Shown: positions 35,168 through 43,031 of the stretch, piece by piece
Position numbering within the stretch: position 1 is the stretch's first letter
Layout: each line of letters begins with the position of its first letter
Source: Sulfuricurvum sp.
Lineage (GTDB): Bacteria > Campylobacterota > Campylobacteria > Campylobacterales > Sulfurimonadaceae
NCBI GenBank assembly: GCA_028714915.1
Contig: JAQTLL010000002.1
Coordinates: 310,001-374,000, forward strand
Reading direction: 5' to 3'
Length of the DNA: 64,000 nucleotides
Notes under the pieces: model-generated
Seen by the model: the letters and a program-made list of their open reading frames with translations, nothing else
Told to the model about the DNA's origin: nothing
Database searches by the model: none
Program-made: the position numbers and the translations under genes

Positions 35168-38100
35168 ATGATGTATTTAGAAAGCAGAAGAACATTTTTA
35201 AAAGGTGCAGCGTTCACCGTAGCAGGCGCAGCTATTGCAAAAGGAGTTTTTACAACGGATGCGGTTGCTGAATCGGTTGAAAATAGCAAATTTACCAATA
35301 CTCCGGATACTCTTTCGTTTTATCCTCCACTGGATCAATGGGATAATTTCCAAGAGCTTGACGGAACGGATTGGAAACGTGGCGGTATCGGTCGTCACGG
35401 TGTAAAGAGCGAAGAAAATCCAGATGGTATTTTAGTTCATGATTATATGGTTATTCCTACGGCATGTTCCAACTGTGAAGCGTCATGCGGATTGACAGCG
35501 TGGGTTGATAAAAAAACAATGACAGTCAAAAAATACATGGGTAATCCATTGCATCCGGGTTCTCGCGGACGTAACTGTGCCAAAGGGTATGCTGTTCAGT
35601 CACAAATGTATGATCCTGACCGTATCCCATTTCCGCTTAAGCGTGCTCCGGGTTCAAAACGCGGAGAGGGTAAGTGGATACGTACGACATGGGATGAGGC
35701 AATGACCACCATTGGTAAAAAGATGGGAGATACCATCCGTATTGGGGATGAGCTCTCACGTAAATCGGTTATGTACCATGTCGGTCGTCCGAATGAAAAT
35801 GGATTTGTCCCTAAAATCTGGGAAAGTTTAGGTTTAGACTCGTATAACTCGCATACGAATATTTGTTCAGCAAACGGTCGTACTCCGACGATCCATTTTG
35901 TCAATGATGACCGTACCAGCCCTGACTGGGGGAATGCAAAACTCATTTTCTTGAACTCATCACACGCAGCGGACGCGGGGCACTATTTTGCACAAGCGGC
36001 TGCATATATTGCCGATGCTCGTAAGAAGGGTGCAAAAATGGTCGTTATGGACCCGCGCCTTTCGAACTCTGCAGGTATCGCGGATTTATGGCTTGCACCA
36101 TGGCCGGGTACTGAAACAGTAATCTATCTTCATTTGGCAAGCCGAATTTTGAGTGATAATCTCGTGAACAAAGCCTTTGTTAAGCGTTGGTTTAACTGGG
36201 ATACACTGATGAAAGATAGTGATTATCTTAATTATATGGTAGAAAAAGGGTTCGTTCCAAAACTTCCAGAAGGACGTAATTTTGAAAGTTACTTAGAGCT
36301 TTTAAAAGATATGTATGCCCCGTATACTCTCGAATTTGCCGAAAAAGAGACTCATATTCCGGCTTACAAGCTTGAAAAACTCTATGAGATGTTTATTTGG
36401 GCAGAAGATGCTATTTCTACGTACGTTTGGCGTGCAGCTGCTGCGGGTAACCGTGGTGGATGGATGGTTGGTAAAGCGGTATTCTTTGTAACCGGTTTAC
36501 GTGGTGCTATCGGCAATGTCGGCGGAACCGGATTTTATCATTCACATGATATTTCAGTGGGTGGCAAAGGGGGAAGTGCTACTGTTGGACAGGGTAAAGG
36601 GGGTGCAGACGTACCAGCGGTAAAAGCGTGGAATGAGTTGACATGGCCTCCAGAATGGCCTATTTCAACTTATGAAATGTCATTTTTATTGCCTCATCTT
36701 TTGAGTGATACTGAGTGGCAGAAAAAATGGAATGATCGCGGATTGCAAGTACCGAGTAAATTGGCAGTGTATGCTCCTCGTATGTATAATCCGGTGTGGA
36801 TTAATCCGGATGGTTTCCGTTGGATCGAAGTTCTTAAAGATGAGACAAAAATGGAACTTACCTTTAATCTCTCTCCGGTATGGTCAGAAACCAATTGGTA
36901 TATGGACTATGTCCTCCCTGTTGGGCTTGCGGGTGAGCGCCACGATCAGCATTCGGAAGCAACTCTTCCTGCACGATGGACAACTTTCCGTCAACCGGTA
37001 TTGCGCGTCGCGTTAGAAAAATCGGGCTGGAAACCAAAAAATCCAAATCGTGCAACTCTTGAAGCGCATATCAAAGCAGGTCTTGGCGAAGTGTGGGAAG
37101 AGAATGAGTTCTGGTTCCAATTGTGTACGGATTACATTGATCCAGACGGAAGTTTGAATATCAAAAAAATGTGGGAATCCAAGCGTCATCCAGGAAAAGC
37201 GGTTACGATTGCTGAATGGTACGATGCAGCATTTGGAGATAATCTCCCAAAACTTCATGAAACTGTTATGAATGATGAGCGATACACGAAAGAAGAGTTC
37301 CCTGTCTATTCGTATATGCGAGATCATGGTGTATGGCTTGAAGAAGATAAAATCTATAATGTTCAAGAGCGTGAGCTAAAAGTCGAAGAGGGTAAAATCG
37401 AATCATACGAGCACAAATACGATGTAGCTTCGATTAGTGTTGATAGCTCCGGTATTATCAGTGCCAATGACGAGAAAGGCAAATCGAAAAAAATAGGTAT
37501 TGAGATTGACGGTAAAAAATTACAAGGGTTTACTACGCCAACACGTAAACTTGACGTATATACACAATGGGTAGCAAAAGACTGGAAATGGCCGGAATAT
37601 GGTATGCCAATCTATCCGCGTAATGACAAAGAGAAAGAAGAGATGGTTCATATTGTTTCTCATATTAATCATATTTATATGAAAGAGGAAAACTCATTTG
37701 CCCTTAATACGGTATTTCGTTTACCGTATAATATTCATACACGTTCGGCAAACTCCAAACATTTGATGGAGATCAGCCAAAATCATGACCCTATTTGGAT
37801 CAGTACGAAAGATGCTAAACGTCTTGGATTTAAACGCGGTGATGCAATCCGTGTGAAAATTGTTGATACCGTTTCGGGACTTGAGAGCGGACACTTTGTA
37901 GCGATGGCGGTTCCGACGGAGGGTGTTCTTCCGGGCACTTTGGCATGTTCACACCACGGCGGACGATGGAAGCTCACTAACCATGTCACAATCCCTAATG
38001 GGGTAAGTGACGGTAAGGTAGCGCCGGGTGCAGCACCTCGTGATTTGAGTAACAAAGAATTCCTCAAAGAATCACCTGCAAATGTAGGTAAAGTAGGTGG

Positions 38101-38563
38101 TCAAAGTATTATCGATGATTACAGCGGTACAAGCGGTATTAACAGTTTTGGGGTACCTGTAGCTGAAATCCAAATGGATGGAAAAGTGGGTAAACTTAAA
38201 TATGTTGAAGGGATCAAAGGTTTCAAAGCAGAGCGTTTTGCACAGTATAATCGAGATTCTGAAAATGTATGGTGGGATGGATTGAGCGGTTCATGGCAAA
38301 ATGCCGTTGCTGCTCCGCATCCAGACCCTGTATCAGGTATGCACTGTTGGCACCATAAAGTTCTTGTTGAACCGGCACAGCCAGGAGATAAAATTGGAGA
38401 TATTTTTGTCAATTATGACAACAATCTCAAAGTTTACCAAGCATGGAGAGATAAACTTTCACGCGGACTGGATTCAAATTCCAAACTTCGACGTCCTCGT
38501 CACATTTTCCGTCCATGGGTCAAGCTTGATCCAGCATCGTATGATGTGAATATTAAGGCATAA
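35168..38563 (+). CDS. molybdopterin oxidoreductase catalytic subunit (Psr/Sre/Soe-like, 1131 residues)
   Basis: Catalytic subunit of a complex iron-sulfur molybdoenzyme. A Tat signal (ESRRTFLKGAAFTVAGAAIA, residues 5-24) is followed by an N-terminal [4Fe-4S] site C100-x2-C103-x3-C107-x29-C137 and the bis-MGD domains; SHTNICSANGRTP places Cys233 as the likely Mo ligand, as in the Psr/Phs/Nap group rather than the Ser of DMSO reductase. Further MGD segments are MVVMDPRLSNSA and, in the C-terminal third, FKRGDAIRVKI. It is far longer than PsrA or PhsA (about 760) and closer to SreA, TtrA or SoeA. Substrate (polysulfide, sulfur, tetrathionate, sulfite) cannot be decided from sequence. Confidence 0.88.
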   Translation: MMYLESRRTFLKGAAFTVAGAAIAKGVFTTDAVAESVENSKFTNTPDTLSFYPPLDQWDNFQELDGTDWKRGGIGRHGVKSEENPDGILVHDYMVIPTACSNCEASCGLTAWVDKKTMTVKKYMGNPLHPGSRGRNCAKGYAVQSQMYDPDRIPFPLKRAPGSKRGEGKWIRTTWDEAMTTIGKKMGDTIRIGDELSRKSVMYHVGRPNENGFVPKIWESLGLDSYNSHTNICSANGRTPTIHFVNDDRTSPDWGNAKLIFLNSSHAADAGHYFAQAAAYIADARKKGAKMVVMDPRLSNSAGIADLWLAPWPGTETVIYLHLASRILSDNLVNKAFVKRWFNWDTLMKDSDYLNYMVEKGFVPKLPEGRNFESYLELLKDMYAPYTLEFAEKETHIPAYKLEKLYEMFIWAEDAISTYVWRAAAAGNRGGWMVGKAVFFVTGLRGAIGNVGGTGFYHSHDISVGGKGGSATVGQGKGGADVPAVKAWNELTWPPEWPISTYEMSFLLPHLLSDTEWQKKWNDRGLQVPSKLAVYAPRMYNPVWINPDGFRWIEVLKDETKMELTFNLSPVWSETNWYMDYVLPVGLAGERHDQHSEATLPARWTTFRQPVLRVALEKSGWKPKNPNRATLEAHIKAGLGEVWEENEFWFQLCTDYIDPDGSLNIKKMWESKRHPGKAVTIAEWYDAAFGDNLPKLHETVMNDERYTKEEFPVYSYMRDHGVWLEEDKIYNVQERELKVEEGKIESYEHKYDVASISVDSSGIISANDEKGKSKKIGIEIDGKKLQGFTTPTRKLDVYTQWVAKDWKWPEYGMPIYPRNDKEKEEMVHIVSHINHIYMKEENSFALNTVFRLPYNIHTRSANSKHLMEISQNHDPIWISTKDAKRLGFKRGDAIRVKIVDTVSGLESGHFVAMAVPTEGVLPGTLACSHHGGRWKLTNHVTIPNGVSDGKVAPGAAPRDLSNKEFLKESPANVGKVGGQSIIDDYSGTSGINSFGVPVAEIQMDGKVGKLKYVEGIKGFKAERFAQYNRDSENVWWDGLSGSWQNAVAAPHPDPVSGMHCWHHKVLVEPAQPGDKIGDIFVNYDNNLKVYQAWRDKLSRGLDSNSKLRRPRHIFRPWVKLDPASYDVNIKA

Positions 38564-38596
38564 AAACCTTTCTTCCCCTTGCTAAAAGGGACTTCT

Positions 38597-38617
38597 AAAG
38601 GGCTTTTCAGCCCTTTT
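38597..38617 (+). terminator. intrinsic terminator between catalytic subunit and chaperone genes
   Basis: Stem AAAGGGC / GCCCTTT with a TTTTCA loop and a short T tail, 34 bases after the stop. It separates structural and accessory genes and may set their ratio. Confidence 0.55.
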
Positions 38618-38620
38618 GGT

Positions 38621-38626
38621 TACAAT
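38621..38626 (+). promoter_or_regulatory. possible -10 box of the accessory genes
   Basis: TACAAT in TTGGTTACAATCCTAC, 31 bases before the chaperone ATG, directly after the terminator. Confidence 0.4.
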
Positions 38627-38657
38627 CCTACATTCACTATTAAAAGGCCTAACCGTT

Positions 38658-39281
38658 ATGGATGAGATCATTGCACGAAGCAATATATATGCACTTCTTT
38701 CTCGAATACTCCTCCAAGAATTGGACAGTGAACTCTTGGAGATGCTTCAAACTGATTCGACAGTATTAGAATTTTTCCCTCATTGGAATGAGTGGGAACA
38801 ACGTACAAGCATAAAGAATAGTAAGCTTTTGGAAGAGTATCTTAATCCTGATTTTACCAATCTCTCGATTTTACATCTTGTTCCTTATGAGACTTTCTAT
38901 ACACGCTCGGACCAAATGATTGAAACGGGTGGGGCAAATCCTGTAACGGATATTTACAGTGCATACGATTTTATTGTTGATTATGAAATTGCCCGTGTTG
39001 TCTCAGCCGATCATATTGGAATCCAATATGAATTTATGCATCATCTCTGTGATGCACAAAAAAAAGCGATGGAAGAAAATGATTTAGAGGCGGTTCGTGA
39101 TCTTCAAGAGGTGCAACATCGTTTTTTAAATACCCATTTACTTCAATGGGCACCGATGTATCTCATCAATATGAAATATGAATCCAGAACCCCGTTGTAT
39201 TATGATGCTGCTGAAACGGCATTGGAGTTTATCCTCTCTGATAATGAAACCTTAAGCGCAGTTGTTTCCAACAATTCATGA
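38658..39281 (+). CDS. TorD-family molybdoenzyme chaperone
   Basis: A 207-residue all-helical cytoplasmic protein of the TorD/DmsD type, which holds the apo-catalytic subunit, guards the Tat signal and helps insert the cofactor. Supporting segments are ARSNIYALLSRILLQE at the N-terminus, LVPYETFYTR in the middle, and the H-x-L-x-WAPMYL segment near residue 160 typical of the family. The start at ATG 38658 is used; the frame is open a little further upstream. Its stop overlaps the next start (ATGA). Confidence 0.85.
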   Translation: MDEIIARSNIYALLSRILLQELDSELLEMLQTDSTVLEFFPHWNEWEQRTSIKNSKLLEEYLNPDFTNLSILHLVPYETFYTRSDQMIETGGANPVTDIYSAYDFIVDYEIARVVSADHIGIQYEFMHHLCDAQKKAMEENDLEAVRDLQEVQHRFLNTHLLQWAPMYLINMKYESRTPLYYDAAETALEFILSDNETLSAVVSNNS

Positions 39282-40375
39282 GCCTTTTACTCCTCTCTCC
39301 AAGTGCATGTGTTAGAGCGCTAAGCGTCAATTCGATTTGTACCCTTTGTGCTGACGTGTGTCCCGTTAATGCTATTAGTATCACAGACCGTCTCCCCTCC
39401 ATCAATCAAGTACTATGCGTTGGATGTGCCGGATGTGTTTCGGTGTGTCCGACTGAAGCATTGCGTTTGGATGATTTTAGTTCAACTGACTTTTTTTTTA
39501 CGTTTGCGTCCGATGAAGACAATATGATTTCGTGTCAAAAAAATGTTCCTTGTATCGCGGCGTTGAGCCATGAACAGCTGATCTCTTTTGCCCAAATGAA
39601 ACATGGTGTTGTTTTGGATACGGGTCATTGTGGGCAATGCGATATTGGAGTCAGTATTTTAGCAACACTAGCCAATACGCTTGAAAATGCCAATTATCTA
39701 CTCGAAGCAATTGAATCGGAGTTTAGAGTGGAATGCTCGGATATTGGATACAACGCATTGGACGAGAGTGAAGCAGCAGTAGAAAGACGAGATTTCTTTA
39801 AGACTTTTCATCTTCGTGGGTTGGGTAAAATTAGAGAAGATTTTGAAAAAGAGATTCAGAAAACGACGGATGAGTTTATTGAGTATTCAACCGATAGTTC
39901 CCATACTAAAGAGTTACGGGCAAAAAAAATTACTGATCGCCGTAAACTTTTTTTTACAGCCATAAAGCGGTTGCCTCCTCCTTCAATTTTCCATGTTGTC
40001 GATAGTTCAAAAATACCGTTTACTTCGCAAAAACTGATGGATGAGGCGGCGTGTACAGCGTGTGAAATGTGTTATCGTATTTGTCCGACAGGTGCTTTGA
40101 CATCAGATATGCGTAATTCTAAAATTGACTTTGACCCCTTTTTATGTGTTAAATGCCATTTGTGCCATGATGTTTGTGAACCAAAGGCAATTACCCTTTC
40201 CCCATCATATAATTTAGTAGAATGGTATACGCCAAAAGTACAAAATCTCGTAACGTACAGGGTACGACGATGTGATGAGTGTGATGCGCTGTTTAGTTCC
40301 AGTACCGGTGAAAAAATTTGTCGTCGTTGTCGTCTTGAAGATGAAGAAGCAAAAGAATTATGGGGGATACAATAA
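39278..40375 (+). CDS. polyferredoxin with C-terminal zinc-ribbon, molybdoenzyme accessory
   Basis: The 365-residue cytoplasmic protein has several [4Fe-4S] motifs: C21-x2-C-x3-C28P with upstream C11, then C47-x2-C-x2-C-x3-C57P, and late in the chain CTACEMCYRICP and CVKCHLCHDVC. Between lie more cysteines (ISCQKNVPC, GHCGQC) and a helical stretch; the end is a zinc-ribbon-like CDEC...CRRC. No Tat or Sec signal. The set B-C-A-chaperone-ferredoxin parallels the sreABCDE layout of archaeal sulfur reductases. Role could be electron supply for maturation or a soluble electron partner. Confidence 0.8.
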   Translation: MSLLLLSPSACVRALSVNSICTLCADVCPVNAISITDRLPSINQVLCVGCAGCVSVCPTEALRLDDFSSTDFFFTFASDEDNMISCQKNVPCIAALSHEQLISFAQMKHGVVLDTGHCGQCDIGVSILATLANTLENANYLLEAIESEFRVECSDIGYNALDESEAAVERRDFFKTFHLRGLGKIREDFEKEIQKTTDEFIEYSTDSSHTKELRAKKITDRRKLFFTAIKRLPPPSIFHVVDSSKIPFTSQKLMDEAACTACEMCYRICPTGALTSDMRNSKIDFDPFLCVKCHLCHDVCEPKAITLSPSYNLVEWYTPKVQNLVTYRVRRCDECDALFSSSTGEKICRRCRLEDEEAKELWGIQ

Positions 40376-40822
40376 ATGATGAACAATGATAATTCGATTA
40401 CGACTGAAACGTTACTCTACGGATTTATCGCGGAAAATGCACATAGTAACCGTTTTTCGGTTACAGTCAATAAATTGTTTAAGAGCAATGGTGTTAATGC
40501 GATGATGATACCGATGAACATACGGCCCGATGATATTGCCTTTACCCTTTCTCAAATGCGCAGTTCAAAACTAAACGGTGCAGTGATTTCGACAGAGTAT
40601 CAAGAGGAAGCGTTTGGTTTATTAGATCATGCCTCTGCTTTGGTGCAAGATCATGGGTATTGTGATTTTATCCGTATTGTTGAGAGTGAGCTTATCGGAG
40701 AACTTATTATGCCGATAGCTTTAGAAAAATATGCACAAAGTGAAGCATTTGAAGATGATATTGCTCTCAATTCGATGACACACTATTTTTATGAATTAAT
40801 TACAGGAGAAAATAATGATTAA
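40376..40822 (+). CDS. stand-alone protein resembling the shikimate dehydrogenase substrate-binding domain
   Basis: The 148-residue protein aligns by eye over about residues 13-95 with the N-terminal domain of AroE: LYGFIAENAHSNRFSVTVNKLF matches the xGxPIxHSxSPxxHNxxF segment, then GVNAMMIPMNIRPDDIAFTL, and KLNGAVISTEYQEEAFGLLD matches GANVTVPFKEEAF. The catalytic lysine is Gln76 and the second shikimate-binding serine is Arg26, and there is no NADP domain. So it is not a working shikimate dehydrogenase; it may bind a small ligand or a partner of the molybdoenzyme. It begins immediately after the polyferredoxin stop. The resemblance is inference. Confidence 0.72.
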   Translation: MMNNDNSITTETLLYGFIAENAHSNRFSVTVNKLFKSNGVNAMMIPMNIRPDDIAFTLSQMRSSKLNGAVISTEYQEEAFGLLDHASALVQDHGYCDFIRIVESELIGELIMPIALEKYAQSEAFEDDIALNSMTHYFYELITGENND

Positions 40823-41315
40823 AACTGATTTTAGTGATTTAAAAGCAGAATTTGACCAATTTGTACGAGGTAAATGTGAGAGTGGAAGTTGTGAAACATC
40901 CAGTGATGAAAAAAATGAAGAAGAAGCAGAGGAGTATGTCCCTGGGTTTGTTGATGAGCTAGGGGATAGACTTCTTGCCCCTTATCATAGCGGTGTTTAT
41001 TTTTCTCGAATGGATATTAAGCGGGTTGCAGAAGCAATCGATGAATCCATTCCAATCAAAGAGCGTAAAAAAATGATCCGAGCTTTGTTTCGGCATACAA
41101 CACGACGTTCATATTTACAAGCGGCCTTTGATGAATTCAACCGCCATTTTGGAGGACGTATTTTAATTTATACAGAACTTTCCGAAGCGTTTCCTGCGTC
41201 AAAATCGATTTTTGATGCTAACATTGCGAAAATCAAAAAGACTCAAAAAATGTTGGATCAGATTATCGAAGATTTTGAAGAGATAGAACCAACAGATGAG
41301 CCGATGATGATGTAA
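40815..41315 (+). CDS. hypothetical protein at the end of the molybdoenzyme gene set
   Basis: The 166-residue protein is not recognised. It has a short cysteine motif (GKCESGSCE, about 19-27), a strongly acidic stretch (DEKNEEEAEEY), a basic helical middle (IKERKKMIRALFRHTTRRSYLQAAFDEFNRHFG) and a coiled-coil-like end closing with MMM. It overlaps the AroE-like gene by eight bases and has GGAG before its ATG, so it is coupled to it. Likely an accessory or assembly factor of the complex, by context only. Confidence 0.72.
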   Translation: MIKTDFSDLKAEFDQFVRGKCESGSCETSSDEKNEEEAEEYVPGFVDELGDRLLAPYHSGVYFSRMDIKRVAEAIDESIPIKERKKMIRALFRHTTRRSYLQAAFDEFNRHFGGRILIYTELSEAFPASKSIFDANIAKIKKTQKMLDQIIEDFEEIEPTDEPMMM

Positions 41316-41325
41316 TCACATCATC
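41306..41325. terminator. convergent hairpin between two operons
   Basis: GATGATGT-AATC-ACATCATC, a perfect 8-bp stem covering both facing stop codons; T-rich sequence follows on the plus strand. Confidence 0.5.
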
Positions 41326-41828
41326 GTTTGTATTTTTAAAATCCCTTGCCATACCAATGCGGTTGTAATTCCTGCAGCAAATCCTGCGAGTATATCATCA
41401 CCCATAACGCCCCATCCCCCTTTGGCTTCACGGTCTATTCGTCCAATAAGGGAAGGTTTTTTGATATCATAAAGTCGGAAGAAAATAAAGCTTAGTGCAA
41501 TTTGGATGGCTATTCCATTATCCATATTTCCTAAATCACCCATACTAAACGCTATTCCAGGAGCAATGGCAAGGGCAATCCACATTCCTACCAGTTCATC
41601 AATGACAATACGTGCATCATCATGGATTTCACAAGAAGCTTCGTGTTTATCAATACTTTTAATAGCAATAAGGGTGATTAAAATCGAGAGCATAAAAAGG
41701 GTTTGTGACCCAAAAAACATTAAAAGTGCAACACCAAAAGGGAGGGAGACCAGTGTTCCTACCGTTCCGGGAGCTTTGGGTGCATGACCACTTTTGAAGA
41801 GGGTGAGAAAAAGCCAGTTATATTTCAT
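41316..41828 (-). CDS. pgpA: phosphatidylglycerophosphatase A
   Basis: PgpA removes the phosphate from phosphatidylglycerol phosphate in the inner membrane. The 170-residue protein has the family marks SGHAPKAPGTVGTLVSLP (13-30), DDARIVIDELVGMWIA (70-85) and FRLYDIKKPSLIGRIDREAKGGWGVMGDDILAGFAAG (about 115-150), plus four hydrophobic segments. It lies 12 bases after the Sat-family gene, the last gene of ispDF-regulator-sat-pgpA. Confidence 0.93.
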   Translation of the reverse strand: MKYNWLFLTLFKSGHAPKAPGTVGTLVSLPFGVALLMFFGSQTLFMLSILITLIAIKSIDKHEASCEIHDDARIVIDELVGMWIALAIAPGIAFSMGDLGNMDNGIAIQIALSFIFFRLYDIKKPSLIGRIDREAKGGWGVMGDDILAGFAAGITTALVWQGILKIQTMM

Positions 41829-41840
41829 TGCATATTTCCA

Positions 41841-43031
41841 TTAGGTGAGAGAAGTCGTTTGGTAGAGATTCATCAGCTCGATATAAAAATCATTTTCACT
41901 GTGTTCTTCTAGCAGACCGTTTGTGGGCATAATGTCGTAATAAAGCTTGGCTAAATTCTTAAATCGGTTTGGATGAAGCGTTGAGACGATGAGGGAGGAA
42001 ATCTCTTTTCGAACCAAGACCGCAGGAGGGAGAAGACCTTGTTTCATAAGCTCTAAAATCGATTCGGAATTGTAAGAAATATGGTGATGGTGTCCATGCG
42101 GGCAGGTTTGAATGCTAACGAGCGTTTTGCACAGGTTGCAATAAACGTATTCACTGGCGATGCATACCTCAATATTAATTCCTACGAGACGATCGACAAC
42201 TGATTTATTGGCATTTCGATCATAGTACATACCGATACCTGCATGGTTTTGCCCAATCATAAGAAGATTACATCCATAATTTTTAGCAACAATGGCATCC
42301 AGTATGACTTCATTGCTTCCCGCAAAAATATAGCTGTTTTCGAGCGGGACGACAATTACGCGACCTTGTGGAAGGTAATTTGTGATGAAAAATTCGAGTA
42401 CTTCATGCCGAAGTTCATATTTAAGGTCACTGCTCCCATAGGGTTTGAAGAGAAAAATAACAACTAAATCACTTCTCTCCAAGCTTTGACGAATGAGACG
42501 CTCATGAGCACGATGGAGAGGATTGGCCGCCATGAAAATAGCCGTTGTATGTTTAGCAGAAATTTGTTCTTGCGCTTTTTTGATTTTTAAGTGAATCTCT
42601 TCGATGCTGGAGAGATCTATGGTGTATTCTCCACAAAGGGCATATTTCCCCAACCGCTTGTAAGTTGCGCTTACTCCGGGATGAGCGAGGTCTTCAGTTC
42701 CATAGATTTGTCGAAGACGCTCAATGGGATTGATAGGGAAAACTTCATCAACATAAATTTCACCAACTAAGGCATGATCGCATACCAGATCAAGAACTTC
42801 CCCTTTTTTGGTACTGAGCAAGACGGTTTCATTGGTTTTGCCATTGGGAGAGAGAATAAGCGGGAAAGGGAACGTTGTCCCCTTAAAAAGCCCGCTTTGA
42901 AGCACTTCCATGCATTGATTGGCATTCATAAGCTCTGTGACAGGAGAGAGCATCCCCGATTTGAGCAGTGTGAGAGCGCTGAGAGCCTCTTGATCGATAT
43001 AAAGAGCTCTATTTTTTCTTAATGATGCCAT
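41841..43031 (-). CDS. sat: sulfate adenylyltransferase-family protein with altered active-site motifs
   Basis: The 396-residue protein has the ATP sulfurylase fold: PUA-like N-terminus (1-155), then the catalytic Rossmann part, including NPLHRAHE (170-177) and a zinc site C298-x2-C301-x8-C310-PHG-H. However, the QTRN sulfate/ATP motif reads MAAN (167-170) and the GRDHAG motif reads GQNHAG (260-265), and the ISGTxxR loop reads ISYNSES. The Arg and Gln needed to bind sulfate are therefore missing. C. jejuni has a sat-annotated gene at the same place (Cj1609). It may have a different adenylyl-transfer or non-catalytic role. It overlaps the regulator gene by 23 bases. Confidence 0.82.
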   Translation of the reverse strand: MASLRKNRALYIDQEALSALTLLKSGMLSPVTELMNANQCMEVLQSGLFKGTTFPFPLILSPNGKTNETVLLSTKKGEVLDLVCDHALVGEIYVDEVFPINPIERLRQIYGTEDLAHPGVSATYKRLGKYALCGEYTIDLSSIEEIHLKIKKAQEQISAKHTTAIFMAANPLHRAHERLIRQSLERSDLVVIFLFKPYGSSDLKYELRHEVLEFFITNYLPQGRVIVVPLENSYIFAGSNEVILDAIVAKNYGCNLLMIGQNHAGIGMYYDRNANKSVVDRLVGINIEVCIASEYVYCNLCKTLVSIQTCPHGHHHHISYNSESILELMKQGLLPPAVLVRKEISSLIVSTLHPNRFKNLAKLYYDIMPTNGLLEEHSENDFYIELMNLYQTTSLT

